A DNA stretch of 64,000 bases from Watersipora subatra (GCF_963576615.1 NC_088717.1:12549559-12613558); one strand, 5' to 3'; shown: positions 13,901-27,625, counted from the first letter of the stretch. Notes: generated by a model not told the origin, from the letters alone. Program-made: numbers and translations.

Positions 13901-16314
13901 TTGCGGATTAACACGGGCACTTTGTTAAAAAGTAAGGAATTTTACATCAGAAGTCACAGCGGCATACTATGGTCTCGCTTAGCAGCACGCTTTGACAATA
14001 AGATTGACTGAATTGTGGAAATGTTTAAAACAGAAAAGCTTGGGTAGAATTTTCTTCTGTATCATTCAAAAGTGCCGTTTTCATCTTTCGCAAAACATGA
14101 CACATGCGACAAACAAAACTAGCTTGATGTGCAGTTTTACGACTTTTTCGGTTTCTATCTGGCAGATGAAACAAACTTGCAAATTAACCATGGTATAAAA
14201 ACAGTGTATAGCATCGAGCTAGTATAGCATATAGCTATAGGCCTAGTTATTAGGTTGCACTGTTACTCTCTTGTGAAGGAGGATACCTTACTAGCTGATG
14301 AAGCACTTTTGAGGAATGCTGAGAGATGCCAAAACATAAGCGATTTGATAAACTGGTGACAAAACTTTTGCAATAAACCAACTGAGATAACTATTTGAAA
14401 AGTTCCATAATTTATTCATTGTTAACGAATCCCAAGTGATCAAAAAAATTATATGCATGGTGCTGAATAATTGAGAACTAGTAAAACACTCTGTTACTAT
14501 AAAGAAAGTATTGAGCGAGTACGCCAATCCAATCATTTCATCCTGTACTCTCAACAAGAATATGGTTTTATTATTTATAGTTCGTCATACATGTAGTTTA
14601 CGTAAATGCAGGTCTAAACATTGCTGTGCCAACAATGCTGGGTATATGAACTGCCTTGTAAAGTTCTTTTAAGCATTTATAGATAGATACATTCATGTAG
14701 ATATGAACGTGATTTATACTCTTTAATGTTGTTTGTTTTAAACAAAATAAATCATGAAACAAGAAAAAACATAGTAAATTATGCGTATTTAAAAAAAAAG
14801 CTCCTTTTACATAACTCTGTTCTATAATGTAAATTGGCGAGATGTGTGGTGCCTGGTATATGGTCTAGTGGTTGTTTGCAAATGCAGAAATGTAATCGAG
14901 AAAATATTCCGTATAGAATAGATTATTCTGTAACCAGATTTCAAATATTGTAAAAAAATTAATTTTAAAAAAGTTGGAGAAAATTGAATTGCCCTGAGTA
15001 TCCAATAATTTTCACTAGCTCTGCCATCAAGACCTTTCATTTTTGAGGTCAAGTTTCCCATTAAGAATTTTGTGGAAGATTATATATAGCACTCTGAACC
15101 ATCTGCCGCTATGTCCTTAGGTCAAACAGGAAGTTACAAGCAAAATCGACTGCATTCATGATAATTGCATCAGCCTATGTTGGGTCACAACTATCTGTAG
15201 TAAGTACACACCGCTCTGTCATTGAATGTTCTGGTTGTGGGTTTCTTTAATATGGTTGTCGGCTTGCTAATATTACATTTAAATTATGAATCCGATATAA
15301 ATGAATTTTATTGATCAATTACAAAAGTAAACTGATCACCCCTTACAAACCGTGGCTAACAAATGCATTTCGCATATCAGTTGACTATTTTAGGCTCTCC
15401 AGAAGATTTGATTCTAACAATTTTTTTCCAAGTCCCCTTTCTGTGAAAAAACTGACTTGAAGCACGTCATTATTAGCTTCAAGACTTCACCTTGAAACAA
15501 GTGTGGGATATGTATAAACCCTATTTGCAAATGTCACCACAGCCACTCATTACAACTGAAAAGTGTGCTACATGGTGGTTATAAGGTTTATTTAAACTTC
15601 AAGAAACTCCTTAAAGATGAGCTTACAAAAATTATTTGTAGTGGTTTCTAAGAAGTATCAATATTTTTCTATCCTTTGCAATTGTTTTTGATGTTTGAGG
15701 TGATCTGATTGTTTTTATTGCGAAAGTTGATATTGACTAAGTTTAAGCATTAAGGGTCTTTATTCCGTCGAAATCTTTCCAATTATAGACGTCATAATCG
15801 CACTTTTGCTTTATCAATGTGTTTTAATTGCGACCATGTTTTATCGATTTTAATCATAAAAATCCTGGCAATCCGACTATCTCAAACATCAAAAGTGACC
15901 ACAAATGATAGGGAGATACCGATACTTTCTAATAAAATCAACTAAAATCTTGGGTAAGTTCATTTTAAGCTATGAGGCACATCATCAGAACTATATATAG
16001 AAAGTCAGTAAAGACAATGATTAAAAAATCAATTGCAGCTGCAGCAACTTTTCACTGAAGTGTCAGAATTTTAGTCCGGTTATTCAGTTCATGGTTTAGA
16101 ATACTTAGTTGCTCCCTTGATACAAAACTCTCGACAGCGAAATCTTTTTATACTAATGATTGAATGAGAGTAATCCAACACACTGTGTCTAGACGTTTTG
16201 AGTTAAATTTGCCTACTTTAAGACTTTGTTTGATTTTTAATGCTAGCTTAGTAACAGACATAGCAGTTATTAGTTTCATTGCCTAAATAGAGTTAGCTCA
16301 ATTGATGTTTTCCT

Positions 16315-16610
16315 TATACTAATAAACAAAATATCTTAATAAACACAGTATTCTAACAAACAAAATATCCTAATAAATAAAATATCCTAATCAACAAAAT
16401 ATCCTAATAAACAGAATATCCTAATAAACCAAATATCTCAATCTTGTAAATAGCTCTTAATGAACACTATATCTTAATATATAACATATCCTGATAATAA
16501 CACAGCCTTTGAAAAGCAACTCATAATAAACATCCTATTCTAATAAACAATTCGCTTGTAAGGATTGCTAGTTACCGTAATAAACAGCACATCCTAATAA
16601 ACAATGGATT
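16315..16610 (+). repeat. minisatellite, unit about 17 bp (ATATCCTAATAAACAAA)
   Basis: Seven or more clear units from 16315 to 16440, then degraded units to about 16605 with the same CCTAATAAAC core. Confidence 0.8.
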
Positions 16611-16959
16611 ATAATTGATTGATAGTTAGCCTACTACTGATCCAAGGCTTTCTATGTCTATGTACAGTGCATCATCGACGTTGCTGTTTTACGCTTTTTT
16701 TTCGCCTGACGATGTAGATACGTTGTTTTATCGTCCTCTCTATACAGCATTTTTTTGCCATATGACAGCAACAAAAATATTTCTCGAAATTCAAATTTAG
16801 TTTTCGGTGTGCTGCACAAGTCGGAATAACGAAGATGCAAATATGCTATTCGCTAAAATTCCTTCCACAACGCCTAAATGAGATACAATGCTAGTGCTCT
16901 CTCTCAGTTGAGTATTCTTGGTAGCTTGTAAATGCTTGATATTGTGTGAGTAAAACAAA

Positions 16960-17345
16960 AATTAGTAAAAGGTAAGCTAGTGTGAAAATTTATTATGCAT
17001 TTTAGCATCTAACATAATATTTTTTATAAACTTTAATTCATTATACGCATATAGCTTTATAAGTACAAATATAGCTTTATGTCGTTAGCCATGGGTCCTA
17101 ATATTGATAACGAAGTTAAAGAAAGAAGCAAGAATCATAACCACTAAAAACATTAAAGTTACCGTTGGTAACTATAGTTACGAAGGCTAATATACATTTA
17201 GTTACTAATTTTGATATGTACAGCATGTATATAAATTGGGATATTTTCATCAGGCTGTATTTGCATTAGATAAGTACTATGGGTTTCTATACCCCTCAAT
17301 ACGACATTTTCGCCTTACGATGCCAAAACCAGAACACATTAATGG
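16960..17345. repeat. diverged copy of the TACGACATTTTCGC repeat
   Basis: GTTACTAATTTTGATATGTA, TTCTATACCCCTCAATACGA and ACGATGCCAAAACCAGAACA parallel 38900-39010 with many changes. An old copy without coding content. Confidence 0.45.
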
Positions 17346-17866
17346 CGTCTGGCGGGCGTCCACTGCACAAATATTTCATCTGAAGCTACCGGAGTGTGTA
17401 GAAAGCAGTTGAAAATTAATGTCATTGCAGCTCTTCCCTGTCTCATGGTAGCAAGGGCCCCTAATTTCAATCCATCATTTGTTAAAACTAGAGCAAATGC
17501 TAGTAATATGTCAGCCAATCAAAAGCGAGCTTTAGCTGCACGAGGCTGAACCAAACTGCGTTGGACAGAAGGCACTGCTCGGGAGATTTTGGCTGTTCCA
17601 GACACTTCTCTAAACGGAGCCTTAATACAGGTCTAATATGATTGTCATTTGAACACATGTTAATAGACATCTTTGCCTAATCAATGGTGGAATCTTATAC
17701 AAACCTGAATAATCGAAGAACTCGCCTGCAATTTGTACTAGGCTCATCTTTTCTAATAGTTCATTGAATACTTGGTTTACTAGTTAGAGCGATTCAACCA
17801 ACAGTCAGTTGCATATTTGAACACTTCTTACCATACAATTATAGTAGTCTACTAAACAATATACGA

Positions 17867-18165
17867 GTATGTTTATTGGTTGATAGTCAGGGACAAGAGC
17901 CTATCTCAAAATTCAAACAAACATAATCTAATTCATTTATTACAACAACAAAACGCTCTGAAGCTTGGATACACAATCAAAGAACAGTTCTCACACATTG
18001 TCGTTTACATTCTGATTGCAATAGGATGAATAGCTGAGACGAGGTTCTATTATATTGAAATTGACTCGAGGAACTAGAGAAAATGTAACACGAGCTATCA
18101 AAATACTGGTTACTCACTGCGAGCGGAAAGTACAGTGTGCTGTATAAGTTGTGTAACCAGTAAAA
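17867..18165 (+). repeat. dispersed repeat, copy B
   Basis: Collinear with 9486-9850 but with a short CAA run and scattered substitutions. Confidence 0.6.
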
Positions 18166-18267
18166 AACAGGGAATATATGATTATGTAGTATCTCCTTTA
18201 GCCTACTTGAAACAATACACCTTAATGTGCAGAGAGAACTTCACCATCTTTGGCCATACCAGAGTAA

Positions 18268-18440
18268 ATGTTTTATTTGCCGTTACGGTCATTTGTTAGA
18301 AAGCTGAGAGCAATTTGTGGTTTTCCAAGATCTACACTTTGAATAACTCGACCTAGCATGGTTTACTCCCTTGTTGAATTAGCGGCAGCCTTAACTTTAG
18401 AGTAGCCAGTTGTGGCAGCATTTGGAGTAGGAGACTGGGC
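18268..18440 (-). CDS. possible terminal exon with polyA signal, unidentified
   Basis: After AG acceptors near 18440-18451, the minus strand reads QSPTPNAATTGYSKVKAAAN and then STRE and a stop. About 90 nt later comes an AATAAA at roughly 18268-18273, the layout of a last exon plus short 3'UTR. The other two frames are also fairly open, so coding status is weak. It lies about 2 kb downstream, on the same strand, of the candidate membrane exon at 20.4 kb and could be its end. Confidence 0.22.
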
Positions 18441-19631
18441 TTATATAAACTGTTTATAATTATATTATGATTATAATAAATAGTTGTTTGATATCTGGTA
18501 TTTGCATTATTCTTGTTATACAGTTATACAGAAGGCAGATTCATCTTCATCAAATGGCTACAGGAAGCAACTCCGGCTTAGCATTAACACAAAAGATGTA
18601 AACAGCCTGAGATGTATTGATACTGATATGAATTCAAATGCTGCAAGTTAGTCTACTATTCTAAGCTTCTGTTAGGGGCATTTGCATGCCATAACAAAGG
18701 ATTACCTGGCTTTACAGACTATGGAATTAAGGATTGACTATATAAACAGTTGAAGTTAGCCTAAAGTTAGGTTAAAGTATTCTGCCAGAGTGAGTCCCTC
18801 ATGCCGCAATATTTTCTATTTGCTTGGATGAGACATTTCATGAGTCTGCTTGGGAAAGTACTGAGCTGGTTTCCAGACACCTGCCTCAGGTTTTCTTACA
18901 GGGTTGTCTCCATTAGCAAAGGACTCATTTAAATATGAACTTACACAGATCGATCGAAGTGATGCAAATGAAAATGATGTCAATATAAAGCTAAGGCATC
19001 AAGCTTCAATTTAATACAACATTTGCCTTTGTAGACCTAACCAGCCTAGAGTTATAATAGTGTAAATAAGATCCTTTCTTAGAATGCTCAAATTCAAGTG
19101 AAACTGCGATTACAGCATCTATAGTTACACATCGGCAAAAAGACTGACAGAATAGAGGCGCATAAATCAAATGATATAGTTGATATCAACAATGAGAGAC
19201 AGACTGCCACGTAACTAGTGACAGCGTTTTTCTTCTGAGCGTTTTAAGAGTGATCGAGTTTTATCGATTTTAATCCTGAAACATTCTGGCAGCCAAATCA
19301 CCTCAAACATCAAAAGAAATCTCAATCCATCGTTTTTTTACGTCATCAAGTCGTTTGCGCATGCGCTCGTTCACGAAAAAGCCGCCATTTTTGTAGAAAA
19401 CGATCGTTTTTCTTTGATTTATTAGTACTTTTAATTGTTTTTTGATACTATAATAAAAAACTGCAAACAAAAACGTCGTTTTCAAATTATCATTGCAAAA
19501 GCTTCGTGTTTCTAACGAAAAAATTGTCTATAAAGATGGCCGACAACGATAAAATGATGTCATGAAAAAACGAAGGATTGATAGAAAGATATCGTTAAGT
19601 TCTGATAAAATCTATTAAGCTTATCTTTAAG

Positions 19632-19686
19632 GCTCTTCCAGACATCTGATACTCTTCCAGACATCTGATACTCTTCCAGACATCCT
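19632..19686 (+). repeat. three tandem 20-bp units CTCTTCCAGACATCTGATA
   Basis: Direct repeats, the last one truncated into TCCTGTGG. Confidence 0.85.
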
Positions 19687-20330
19687 GTGGTGTCATTTGA
19701 ACCACCAAGCTTCCACTTTGTAGACCAAAATACTAAGTACTACATAACTGCTGCCCCTTACACTCCACTTTAAAAAAAGTTAAGTTACAGTAATTTACAC
19801 TTTCAATTCATCCTTTTAAGCTATCTACGCTAAGGGTCAAGGTTCAAGTGTTACCTGTTATGCCAACTTAAAGAGCGACGAATCTTCCGCACTTTTTCCT
19901 TAATCCGAATAGACATCTTGAACAGTCTGTTGTAGGAGTCAGATGCGACGATCTTAGGAACACAAGGTTCCGCGAAAAAAGTTGCACTCTCCCATTAGAT
20001 TCATAAGTTTGAGAAAGCGACCCTCCTAACTCGTAGACCGATGAAACCCTTTAAGCTGTCAATCGACTCTTGGCATTTGAGTATTTAGTCAGCTACGTAA
20101 CACGGCTGTGCAAACAAAGCCTTTAAGCCTTCATTTCTCTGATGATCCTCAACACCCCTCGACCTCGTCTAATCCAAATAGACCTGAGGACAAAGTAGCT
20201 GCCACCCTAGAGAGTCGACTAGTTACGAATCACTGCAGAGGAGGCCAGTCAATTACTGAGCGTTATTCAGCTAGCGTGCGGCCTGTACACAACATCTGCT
20301 GAGATGAATTGAAAATGAATAGACAGCTTA

Positions 20331-20547
20331 TTAGCTGAGCAATTTCACTTGAACAAACATTCCTCTCTTTCGCTGCCAAAAACTCCTCCATTCATACCAG
20401 TCAATGTTCAGTAAGGTAAGAAGACAATGGAGAGCAAATACAAAGGGCTTGAGTGCAACTGAGATGTGGTAGATGTACTGTAGCATACCAAATATGCGCT
20501 GCTCTGACAAAGGCGTGTAAATTGTTTGTTGTGCTGCGATATTGAAG
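20331..20547 (-). CDS. candidate exon of an unidentified membrane-protein-like gene
   Basis: After a good acceptor (AACTTTTTCAG), the minus strand stays open for 72 codons to a TAA at 20331. It reads like real protein: it begins FNIAAQQTIYTPLSEQRIF and contains a hydrophobic stretch, SVALKPFVFALHCLLTLL, flanked by aromatic and basic residues (WYEWRSFWQRKRG). The exon may stop earlier, at a GTATGA donor after 20398. One transmembrane segment with a basic cytoplasmic end would fit, for example, the last helix of a GPCR, but I see no diagnostic motif. No adjoining exon was found with confidence. Confidence 0.35.
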
Positions 20548-22337
20548 CTGAAAAAGTTAATATCAATAACAAAAAATACTTTCTAAACACGAATCTCAAA
20601 ATAACCTTTGGCAAGGATTCAATTCGTATTACCAGTATTACCTACTAGCATTGCGAAAGGCGAGCGGAAATCCGCATAATGCAACACGCTTTGTAGCCAT
20701 ACTTTTGGAGGCTATATCATTGACAGGCATTGAGTATGATCTCGTTTAGTAGCTGAGAGCGTTTTAAAGCCTAGATTTAAGCACATCGAAATCATCTGGA
20801 GCCAAAGCAACAAAAACTAAATGATTAGTTCTGTGCCACAGTAACTTTTGGAGGTCATTAAACTGCTGTTTACAAGATTGGAATTAGAAGAGCATATGTT
20901 CATACACAATTCCAACAAAGCATGCCCAGTCAAAACAAATATATTTTCAATGCTACCAAGACCAATGGTACACAGGTAGCATTTAAATGAATGAATCTAC
21001 AAACCAACTTCTTTTCTCAATTGACTCTGTAACAATTATGAGAAACATTTAGTTTAGCCAAATAAAACAATTGCAAAAAAATGAACTATCCAACATGGTA
21101 AATTTAAACAGCACAAGATTTATCATTTTTCCGGTGTATTTAAAAGAACGAGCTGAAACCTGGTTACTTTGTCACCAAACTTGCCAAAAATGGCTGATAG
21201 ACTTATAAAGAATGAGAGTGCCAAACTACCTGCCAAACTACCTGCACCTAGAAATATTACTATTTAAATTGTTGAAATAGTAAACAAACAGAATCATAAG
21301 GAAACTTAAACAAATTTACGCTTTAGACCATTAGAGTTGTGTTAAATAGTGCCTGGCCATCAAAGACATCCTAAACCCCTTCATGGCGGAGAGAGATGAT
21401 GTTGAACCGCAATGGGACTCTTTTTATCCCTGGAATTCATGAACTCTTTGTTTAAAGAGACACTAAATTGCACTTTGTTAACAGTTTTACCAGTTTAAAA
21501 TTTTCCGTTCTATTGCATCACCAATAATAGTCAAAAACGCTTTCCTTAAAAATCTTGTTTATTATGAAACCTTTACTCGGACTTTATGCAGGAAAAACAT
21601 TATTATGCATAAACGATGATGCCAATTGATTTTGATAAGTCTCAACGGTACACAGGGCGGGATACATCTTGCTGCATGAGTTGTAACCTGGGGAGGAGAA
21701 AACATATTGGATGCCAGAATGATAGACAACCGATTGGCCATTGCATTAATGACAAGTTATTAACCAATCAGTGAGTTACTTCAAAGCGTTTAAACAGACA
21801 CTCTATTCAAATAGTCAGCCCTACGCAATGCTAGTTGGTACATTTCAAAAAATTTGTTAGCTGTTTGTGGTGCGTTGAAAGAGTACTAGCCAAAAATAGG
21901 AATTATACAGTACGGCATTCAGGCATTGAAATCCCCAGCTAATAATTGATCAATTAATCAATAAGCAGAATATCACCTGCCACCATGATAAATGGCTACT
22001 GCGCAATAGAGTGATTGCAGTCATGTGACCTATTCTACAAGCCTATTCCATTTGTATTGCATCTCACGGAATCTTTGCGTACCAAAACTGAAATGGCAAC
22101 CTTTTAGCGGACTTATTTCATCCGCTTAGGCAGTCTATGGTAGGTTGTCAAGGTAAAACCTTGTTACCTGCTTTGGAAGCATTTATGCGCCTAAAATTAG
22201 CTTAGTTAACTATAGTTATAAAAGCGAAATATTAGGCAGTGATAAATTACACTAAGAGAAGACAACTTGTAGTGCAGCCAAATTTTATAAATTTATAAAG
22301 AATATCTCTAGTTTGAATAATTCGCTTCAGAGATTTT

Positions 22338-22576
22338 CTTACTGAATAAGTTTAGATATATATTATTACACATAATATATACAATTATATAATTAAGATA
22401 TTATATATATAATTATGTGTAATATATATAATTGTTGTTACATATAATATACATATATTATGTATATTATATGTAACAACAATTATATACATTACACATA
22501 ATTATATATATAATATCATAATTATATAATTGTATATATTATGTGTAATAATATATATCTAAACTTATTTAGTAAG
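22338..22576. repeat. AT-rich perfect-looking palindrome of about 239 bp
   Basis: CTTAC.GAATAAGTTTAGATA at the left returns inverted at the right (TATCTAAACTTATTTAGTAAG). Arms of about 118 bp meet without a loop near 22457, and the TTGTTGTTACATATAA part is mirrored exactly. It can form a cruciform. Confidence 0.85.
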
Positions 22577-23694
22577 TATATGTATGAAACTTATTTATAC
22601 ATATACATATATGTATGTAACAACAATTAATAATATAATATTATTATATTATTATGAAAAAAGCAATTAAAATTATTTAATGTGGTTAAGCATTTGATAG
22701 CGTAAATTAGCTTTCCTAAAATTTTAAAATGTATGATAAATCTTCATCGCTGGTTTGTAAAATGTCATTTTAGGTGGCTAATAGTTAAGTTCCACCAACT
22801 TGTTGTGCAAGCGCTATTTGCAGTCTTTCTCATTCTACCCTTATTCCTATAAATACTTAGGCCAAACAACAGTAATTGGCGTGAATGTTCATTTGCTGGC
22901 CGAAGAGCTTGTTACCTATCTACTAGCCTCTTTCATATTGATTAAATAAGGGTGAAAACTTGCAGAACGTTAATTATATATCTAGCTTGACGCGCAAGTT
23001 ATAAGTTTTGATCTATTTAAAAAGTGTTTATGTAGGTAAAACTTGGAGTTTTAATAGAGTATTTAATATTTATTTACTTGCTACTATAAAGTTGATGTCT
23101 ATTCTATTGCTGCTTATACTCACTCAGAAGAGCTGTTACTCCACAAAAGGACTAATAATTATTTTATCTGTTTAATTAGTTAATTTATTACTGTTCTATC
23201 TTAACCCGATTTATTTAATAGTATTGTAAGACTATGCTACTTTCATATACCATCAAATCCTGAAAACTGACATATTCCCTTTGTAAACACTTTTGGTTGG
23301 CCATTGTGGAACATTTAACCTCAAAGTGAAGCGTGTAGAACATAAATAGTTGGAGACCATTTTATTAGTATATGTACCATTTATTATGGTAAAGTTACGA
23401 CAGGGTAAAGCAACTCTAAAAATGCTACAAACACACCGGGAAGCTAATTCAGAAATAAACTGAACTCCGTCATTACGGTATATGTGGTTTTATTTGACTA
23501 TCCAGCACTCAAAGCCTCTGGACACTACGACAGCCACGCACTGGTTTATTACGATATGTAGTAGTTGAAAATTTCACTCCTTAACAGGCATTCAATTCAT
23601 GCCTCAGAAAGTAAAGCTACTTTGTTTCTGCAGGCGTGGAGCTAGAGTCGTAGAAGTTTTACTATAATAAAAGCTATATCTGCCCAAGGCCATA

Positions 23695-23905
23695 GTTGGA
23701 GGCTGGAAAAAAGATTGCTTTGTACGCGATTTAAACTCGTGATATTAGGCTTGGCAACCCTGCACTTGAATACACGGCATAATCATTTACCTTCCATTGT
23801 TTGAGATATAATGGGCACATAGTTACTTCCTGTGCTTGACTATCCTGTGCAAGCCTGATGATCTCCTACAGCACACCAGGCCGCCAGGCTACTCACTAGT
23901 AATAA
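23695..23905 (-). repeat. tRNA-derived SINE, same family as at 3.4 kb
   Basis: AGCCTGGCGGCCTGGTGTGC, ATCATCAGGC-like core and GAGTTTAAATCGCG on the minus strand parallel 3400-3575. Confidence 0.6.
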
Positions 23906-24464
23906 TAATATTACACGGGCAGAATGGATATTGTCCATGGCTCACAACATAAGCAATTGTTTTCTGACCTTAGAAAAAAGCAACAGGCACATTTGATTAA
24001 AGTGTGAATCATAGGCTCACTGTTAGCTACTCAATAGATCTAATAGATGTTTTAGTTTGCAAGCTATTGCCAGCCATAATGAACCTGATGCTTGCAATGT
24101 TCAACTCCTTCAATACTCTTTCTCTCCGAGTACCATGTCCTTCGAGGACATAGGCGATCATGGTTCTTCCCAACTTCCTATAACCATGACTGTTCTTGGT
24201 TATAAGAAGTGATTATGGCAGGTTTCAACAGTAGGCTGCCATTGCATTTTGTGGAGCGTTTTTTGTTATTGAGTTACCATCTCTAGATAGCCATTGGTTT
24301 GTAGAGGAACTATTCCGCCCTTTATCAGTTTTTATTTGTAGTCCTGCAGGGTTGCTAGCCACTCACCTTATCTACCCTGGAGTGAAGATGGAAGCCCGTT
24401 TGATCACTGCCGAATCGACTTGGCACGAACGCGGATGTGGTCGCAAACCCTACGTAACACCACC

Positions 24465-24540
24465 AATGGTCCATATGTTACTTGAACCACTGACCTATTG
24501 ATCATAAGCCAGTACCCTAACCACTACTGTATCATGGTCG
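24465..24540 (-). repeat. tRNA-like SINE segment
   Basis: Minus strand: ACAGTAGTGGTTAGGGTACT and CAGTGGTTCAAGTAACAT form A- and B-box-like blocks. The preceding 24100-24460 stretch looks like the body of the same dispersed repeat. Confidence 0.5.
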
Positions 24541-24665
24541 GTGGAACGACTGCTCCTTCAACAACTGCTCCTTCACACTTTCGGATGAGAAAATGTGAAG
24601 GAGCAGTGTGATTTTTACTGAAATGAGTAGCTCATTTCAGTATATCTGAAATGAGCTACTCATTT
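24541..24665. repeat. two adjacent short hairpins
   Basis: CTGCTCCTTCACA is mirrored by TGTGAAGGAGCAG (24565-24610). ACTGAAATGAGTAGCTCATTTCAGT is palindromic and overlaps a third TGAAATGAGCTACTCATTTCA (24620-24660). Confidence 0.75.
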
Positions 24666-25479
24666 CAAATATACTATAAACTTATAATTAAACTTTTAAA
24701 CTTAATTAAAAGTTTATAAACAAATAAACTTTTAAATAAATTGTTAACAGCTCTAGTTTATTTTCACCTCGTACAGCTTTGCCCCTATATGGCTGACGTA
24801 AGTGCGCATTGATTTAAACAAATATGTAGAAAAATAATCAGAGGCTAACCCTTAGCATCTGATTGATAAACTCTTCTGGTGTGCATGTTTGTTCATATAC
24901 ATCAAAGTATCAGACCAAGTTAAACAAAGGACAAGTATATGTAAAACTTATTACACTGATAGAATTATTACTTACTTCAAACATGTTGCTGTGAAAGTTA
25001 TGAGAAAAAACTGAAATATCTTTGAGTTTGATAGACAACCAGCCTTAACAATGGAGTTATCTTCTGCTCCTAAAGAACTTTTTAATCGTTCAGCTAAAGC
25101 TTTTATGGTCGTCAGATGTGGTTGTAAACAATTCTATGGGCAAATCTGAATACAGTGGTTCACATTTAAAATTTAGTGGCTTCGAATCACGATGTATTTT
25201 TGGTGATTTCTGACCCAAACGTGAAAAAACTTATTCTCTATATTTATGTAATCTTATCATTATTAGTATTATTTCAAACAGAAATTTGCGCTGATAAATT
25301 TGTATTCAGTGCTCATAAGGTTCAAGCAAACTGTTTTTAATTATTATTCTCAAAATAGTGGATGTTAAACAAATTGACTATTTTTTCAAATAATTTGACC
25401 CAAGATGAGAAGCAGAAAAAATAACGTACGACTCCTATGACATAAATCCTAAATAACTTAAAAAAAATTATGCAGTTTT

Positions 25480-25860
25480 TGCTTTATAATACGTAAAAAA
25501 TTCCATATAACGCAAAATGTCAAGTAGGGGCAACTTGTCAAATTTGATTTGTAACATATCTCGCCGCATTTTCGAGAAAAAACGGCGTACATATAGCGTT
25601 ATAACTATTAGATGTACAAGTTCCGTGACATTTTAATCTGTTGTGAAAGATTGTCAGATGTGTTGATAAAACAGAAAATAGGTAGCTGTGCAATTGTTAA
25701 TAAATACTTCAAGGCGGGTCGATTGGTGCAGGTGTTACAGCGTTGGTCTACCGATCTGAATGTCACGAGCTAGGAGAATTGCCAAAAGTTATGTTTTATC
25801 CTAACGTTTACCTCTGGATACAAATAGACAACGAACAGGTAGGTACCGCCCTTTATATAG
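25480..25860 (+). repeat. partial copy of the CTCCTATAACG MITE / tRNA-like repeat
   Basis: It shares GATTGGTGCAGGTGTTACAG, GGTCTACCGATCTGAATGTC, TAGACAACGAACAGGTA and the preceding TTGTTAATAAATACTTCAAG with the element at 37384-38222 (reverse) and the copy at 35.2 kb. The short frame at 25743-25985 is this repeat, not a gene. Confidence 0.65.
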
Positions 25861-25892
25861 TAGAACTATTTTTCTGCTTTATTGAAGACATT

Positions 25893-25974
25893 TTTATTTA
25901 TACTAGTGTTTCTTATTTATACTATATTTATACTAGTGTTTCTTATTTATACTATATTTATCCTAGTGTTTCTC
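25893..25974 (+). repeat. short tandem repeat, unit about 34 bp
   Basis: TTTATACTAGTGTTTCTTAT and TTATACTATA occur twice in full and a third time in part. Confidence 0.8.
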
Positions 25975-26357
25975 CAAAACACTAATAAACTCTACTCACT
26001 CAAAGGTTAATAATCATCTAGCTTATATCTTACGAATATTTTATTTCTACGAGCTATAATAGTTTATTATTACTATAAACTATTTAATGTAATGACAACT
26101 CTCAAAAGTGTGGTTCAATTCTCTTTGATAAATGTGCCTGGAAGGATTGCACGATACTGGTAGTTGTTGTACTAAAGGCTGAGGCTCACTGAAGGAAATA
26201 AGATGTTGAGAAATGCTAGTCCTATCATCATCCTTGAGACCAACATACTGCACTCATTAAACGCAAGCATAATCTTTCGTCCATGACATTTAAGAAATCC
26301 ATCTTAATAGTATGCTTATAGAATAAGCTGCATTGCATACTTCTTGGGTATTTGATT

Positions 26358-27625
26358 TCCCCACAACCAAACATGACCGAGGCGAATGTTTGGGAGCTTT
26401 ATGATAAATGCATATGCGCACAAAACTCCCGAAAAATTATCCATCAATGGTCATTACCAAACCCTTGTACAATAATCCCATCAAAACATTTAACCATTTT
26501 TGTGTAGAGTCGTTTAAGTACAATAATAATACAAAACACATATAAACATATTTAAATATGTTACCAAGTCTTTGAAAAGTTTCTGCAATATCCTAAAGCT
26601 AACCCATCTGATCGGATTACACATAAATAGACAGATTAATTTGGCCAAAAATTGCGATAAAAAACTAGACAAACTTTTTTAATCAAAATTAAGATCGGCC
26701 AATGAAACCCCGATAAGGCCGTGCGACAAAAAGTAGAACCATTAAGTCGTGCGCATTTCACGAGTCTATGGCATTGTACATTTGCTGAAGGTTTCTGTAA
26801 TTAACGTAGAAGTACTGAAAAATAATCGTTTCTTTTTTGCCGATTTCAAACTGACATGTTGAACATTTATGAGTACTTTGGTATTTCAACTGATGTCCAA
26901 AGCAGTGAAAGTAAAGGAAATGACGATGATATTTTTTCTAACGATTCTTATGAGATTATTACAATATTTAATTATGAGAATAATTATTCGATTTTATAAG
27001 ATTTAATTATAAGAATAAGCATTCGAATTTACAAGATCGAAGTATATAGTGACCAATGTTGGGCAATATGTTACCGTTATTATTTTTCTAAAGATTTTGT
27101 TGGATGATACTGCGGCTGTGCCCAATATCGCGGAACTGCTAAGCCGTTTTTAACATCTGAAAAATTAAGTAATAGGCCTACATTTTCTAATAGATATATA
27201 TCACATCTATTTCTATGACGACCAGCAAAAATCTGTTTAGTTTTTTAAATTCAGCATAATTTTTTAGATATGAATACAGAAATCTAGATAAATATCACAA
27301 CTTCTTGATATTGGTTGCTATGACCAATGATATACAGCCCCCAACCTGTGTATATTACACAACAGCTTGCCATTTTACTTCTAATATTGCATTTCTTCTA
27401 TTGCATGGGAGAGATAAAAACATATAATATTTTCCTTTCATTATTGCTGTTTGTTGTATATAATAACACCCACACCCAGTACATTACAGCTACCATTGCC
27501 GCTACCATTCCAGTTCTCCTATTGCACTGCCATTTGACTGCTAATATTGCATTTCTCAACCGACAGTACCCTTTCTTTTTCCATTATCACTTTGGTCGTG
27601 GGCTGTATGACAGGGGAATTTCTAG
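26358..27625 (+). mobile_element. Helitron/Helentron-like element, copy 1
   Basis: It begins TCCCCACAACCAAACATGA and ends GGGGAATTTCTAG before T. A subterminal TTTGGTCGTGGG 21 bp from the 3' end is the inverse of the 5' start, like the asymmetric inverted ends of Helentrons. Copies 2 and 3 share these ends and interior words (CAATATCGCGG, ATTACAGCTACCATTGC). The open frame at 27327-27755 runs out of the element and is not a gene. Confidence 0.6.

Larger units (their letters stand above)
9851..16314. other. intergenic or intronic DNA, no gene recognised
   Basis: AT-rich sequence with the short foldbacks at 10.7-10.98 kb. One block around 15650-15930 shares CTCAAACATCAAAAG and TTTTATCGATTTTAATC words with 19230-19320 and weakly with the 48.6-kb arm. 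This is probably an old MITE family. No supported exon. Confidence 0.5.

Noticed and set aside
16315..16610. CRISPR-like direct repeats
   Set aside because: Units are contiguous, degenerate and without spacers, and the genome is eukaryotic: a minisatellite.
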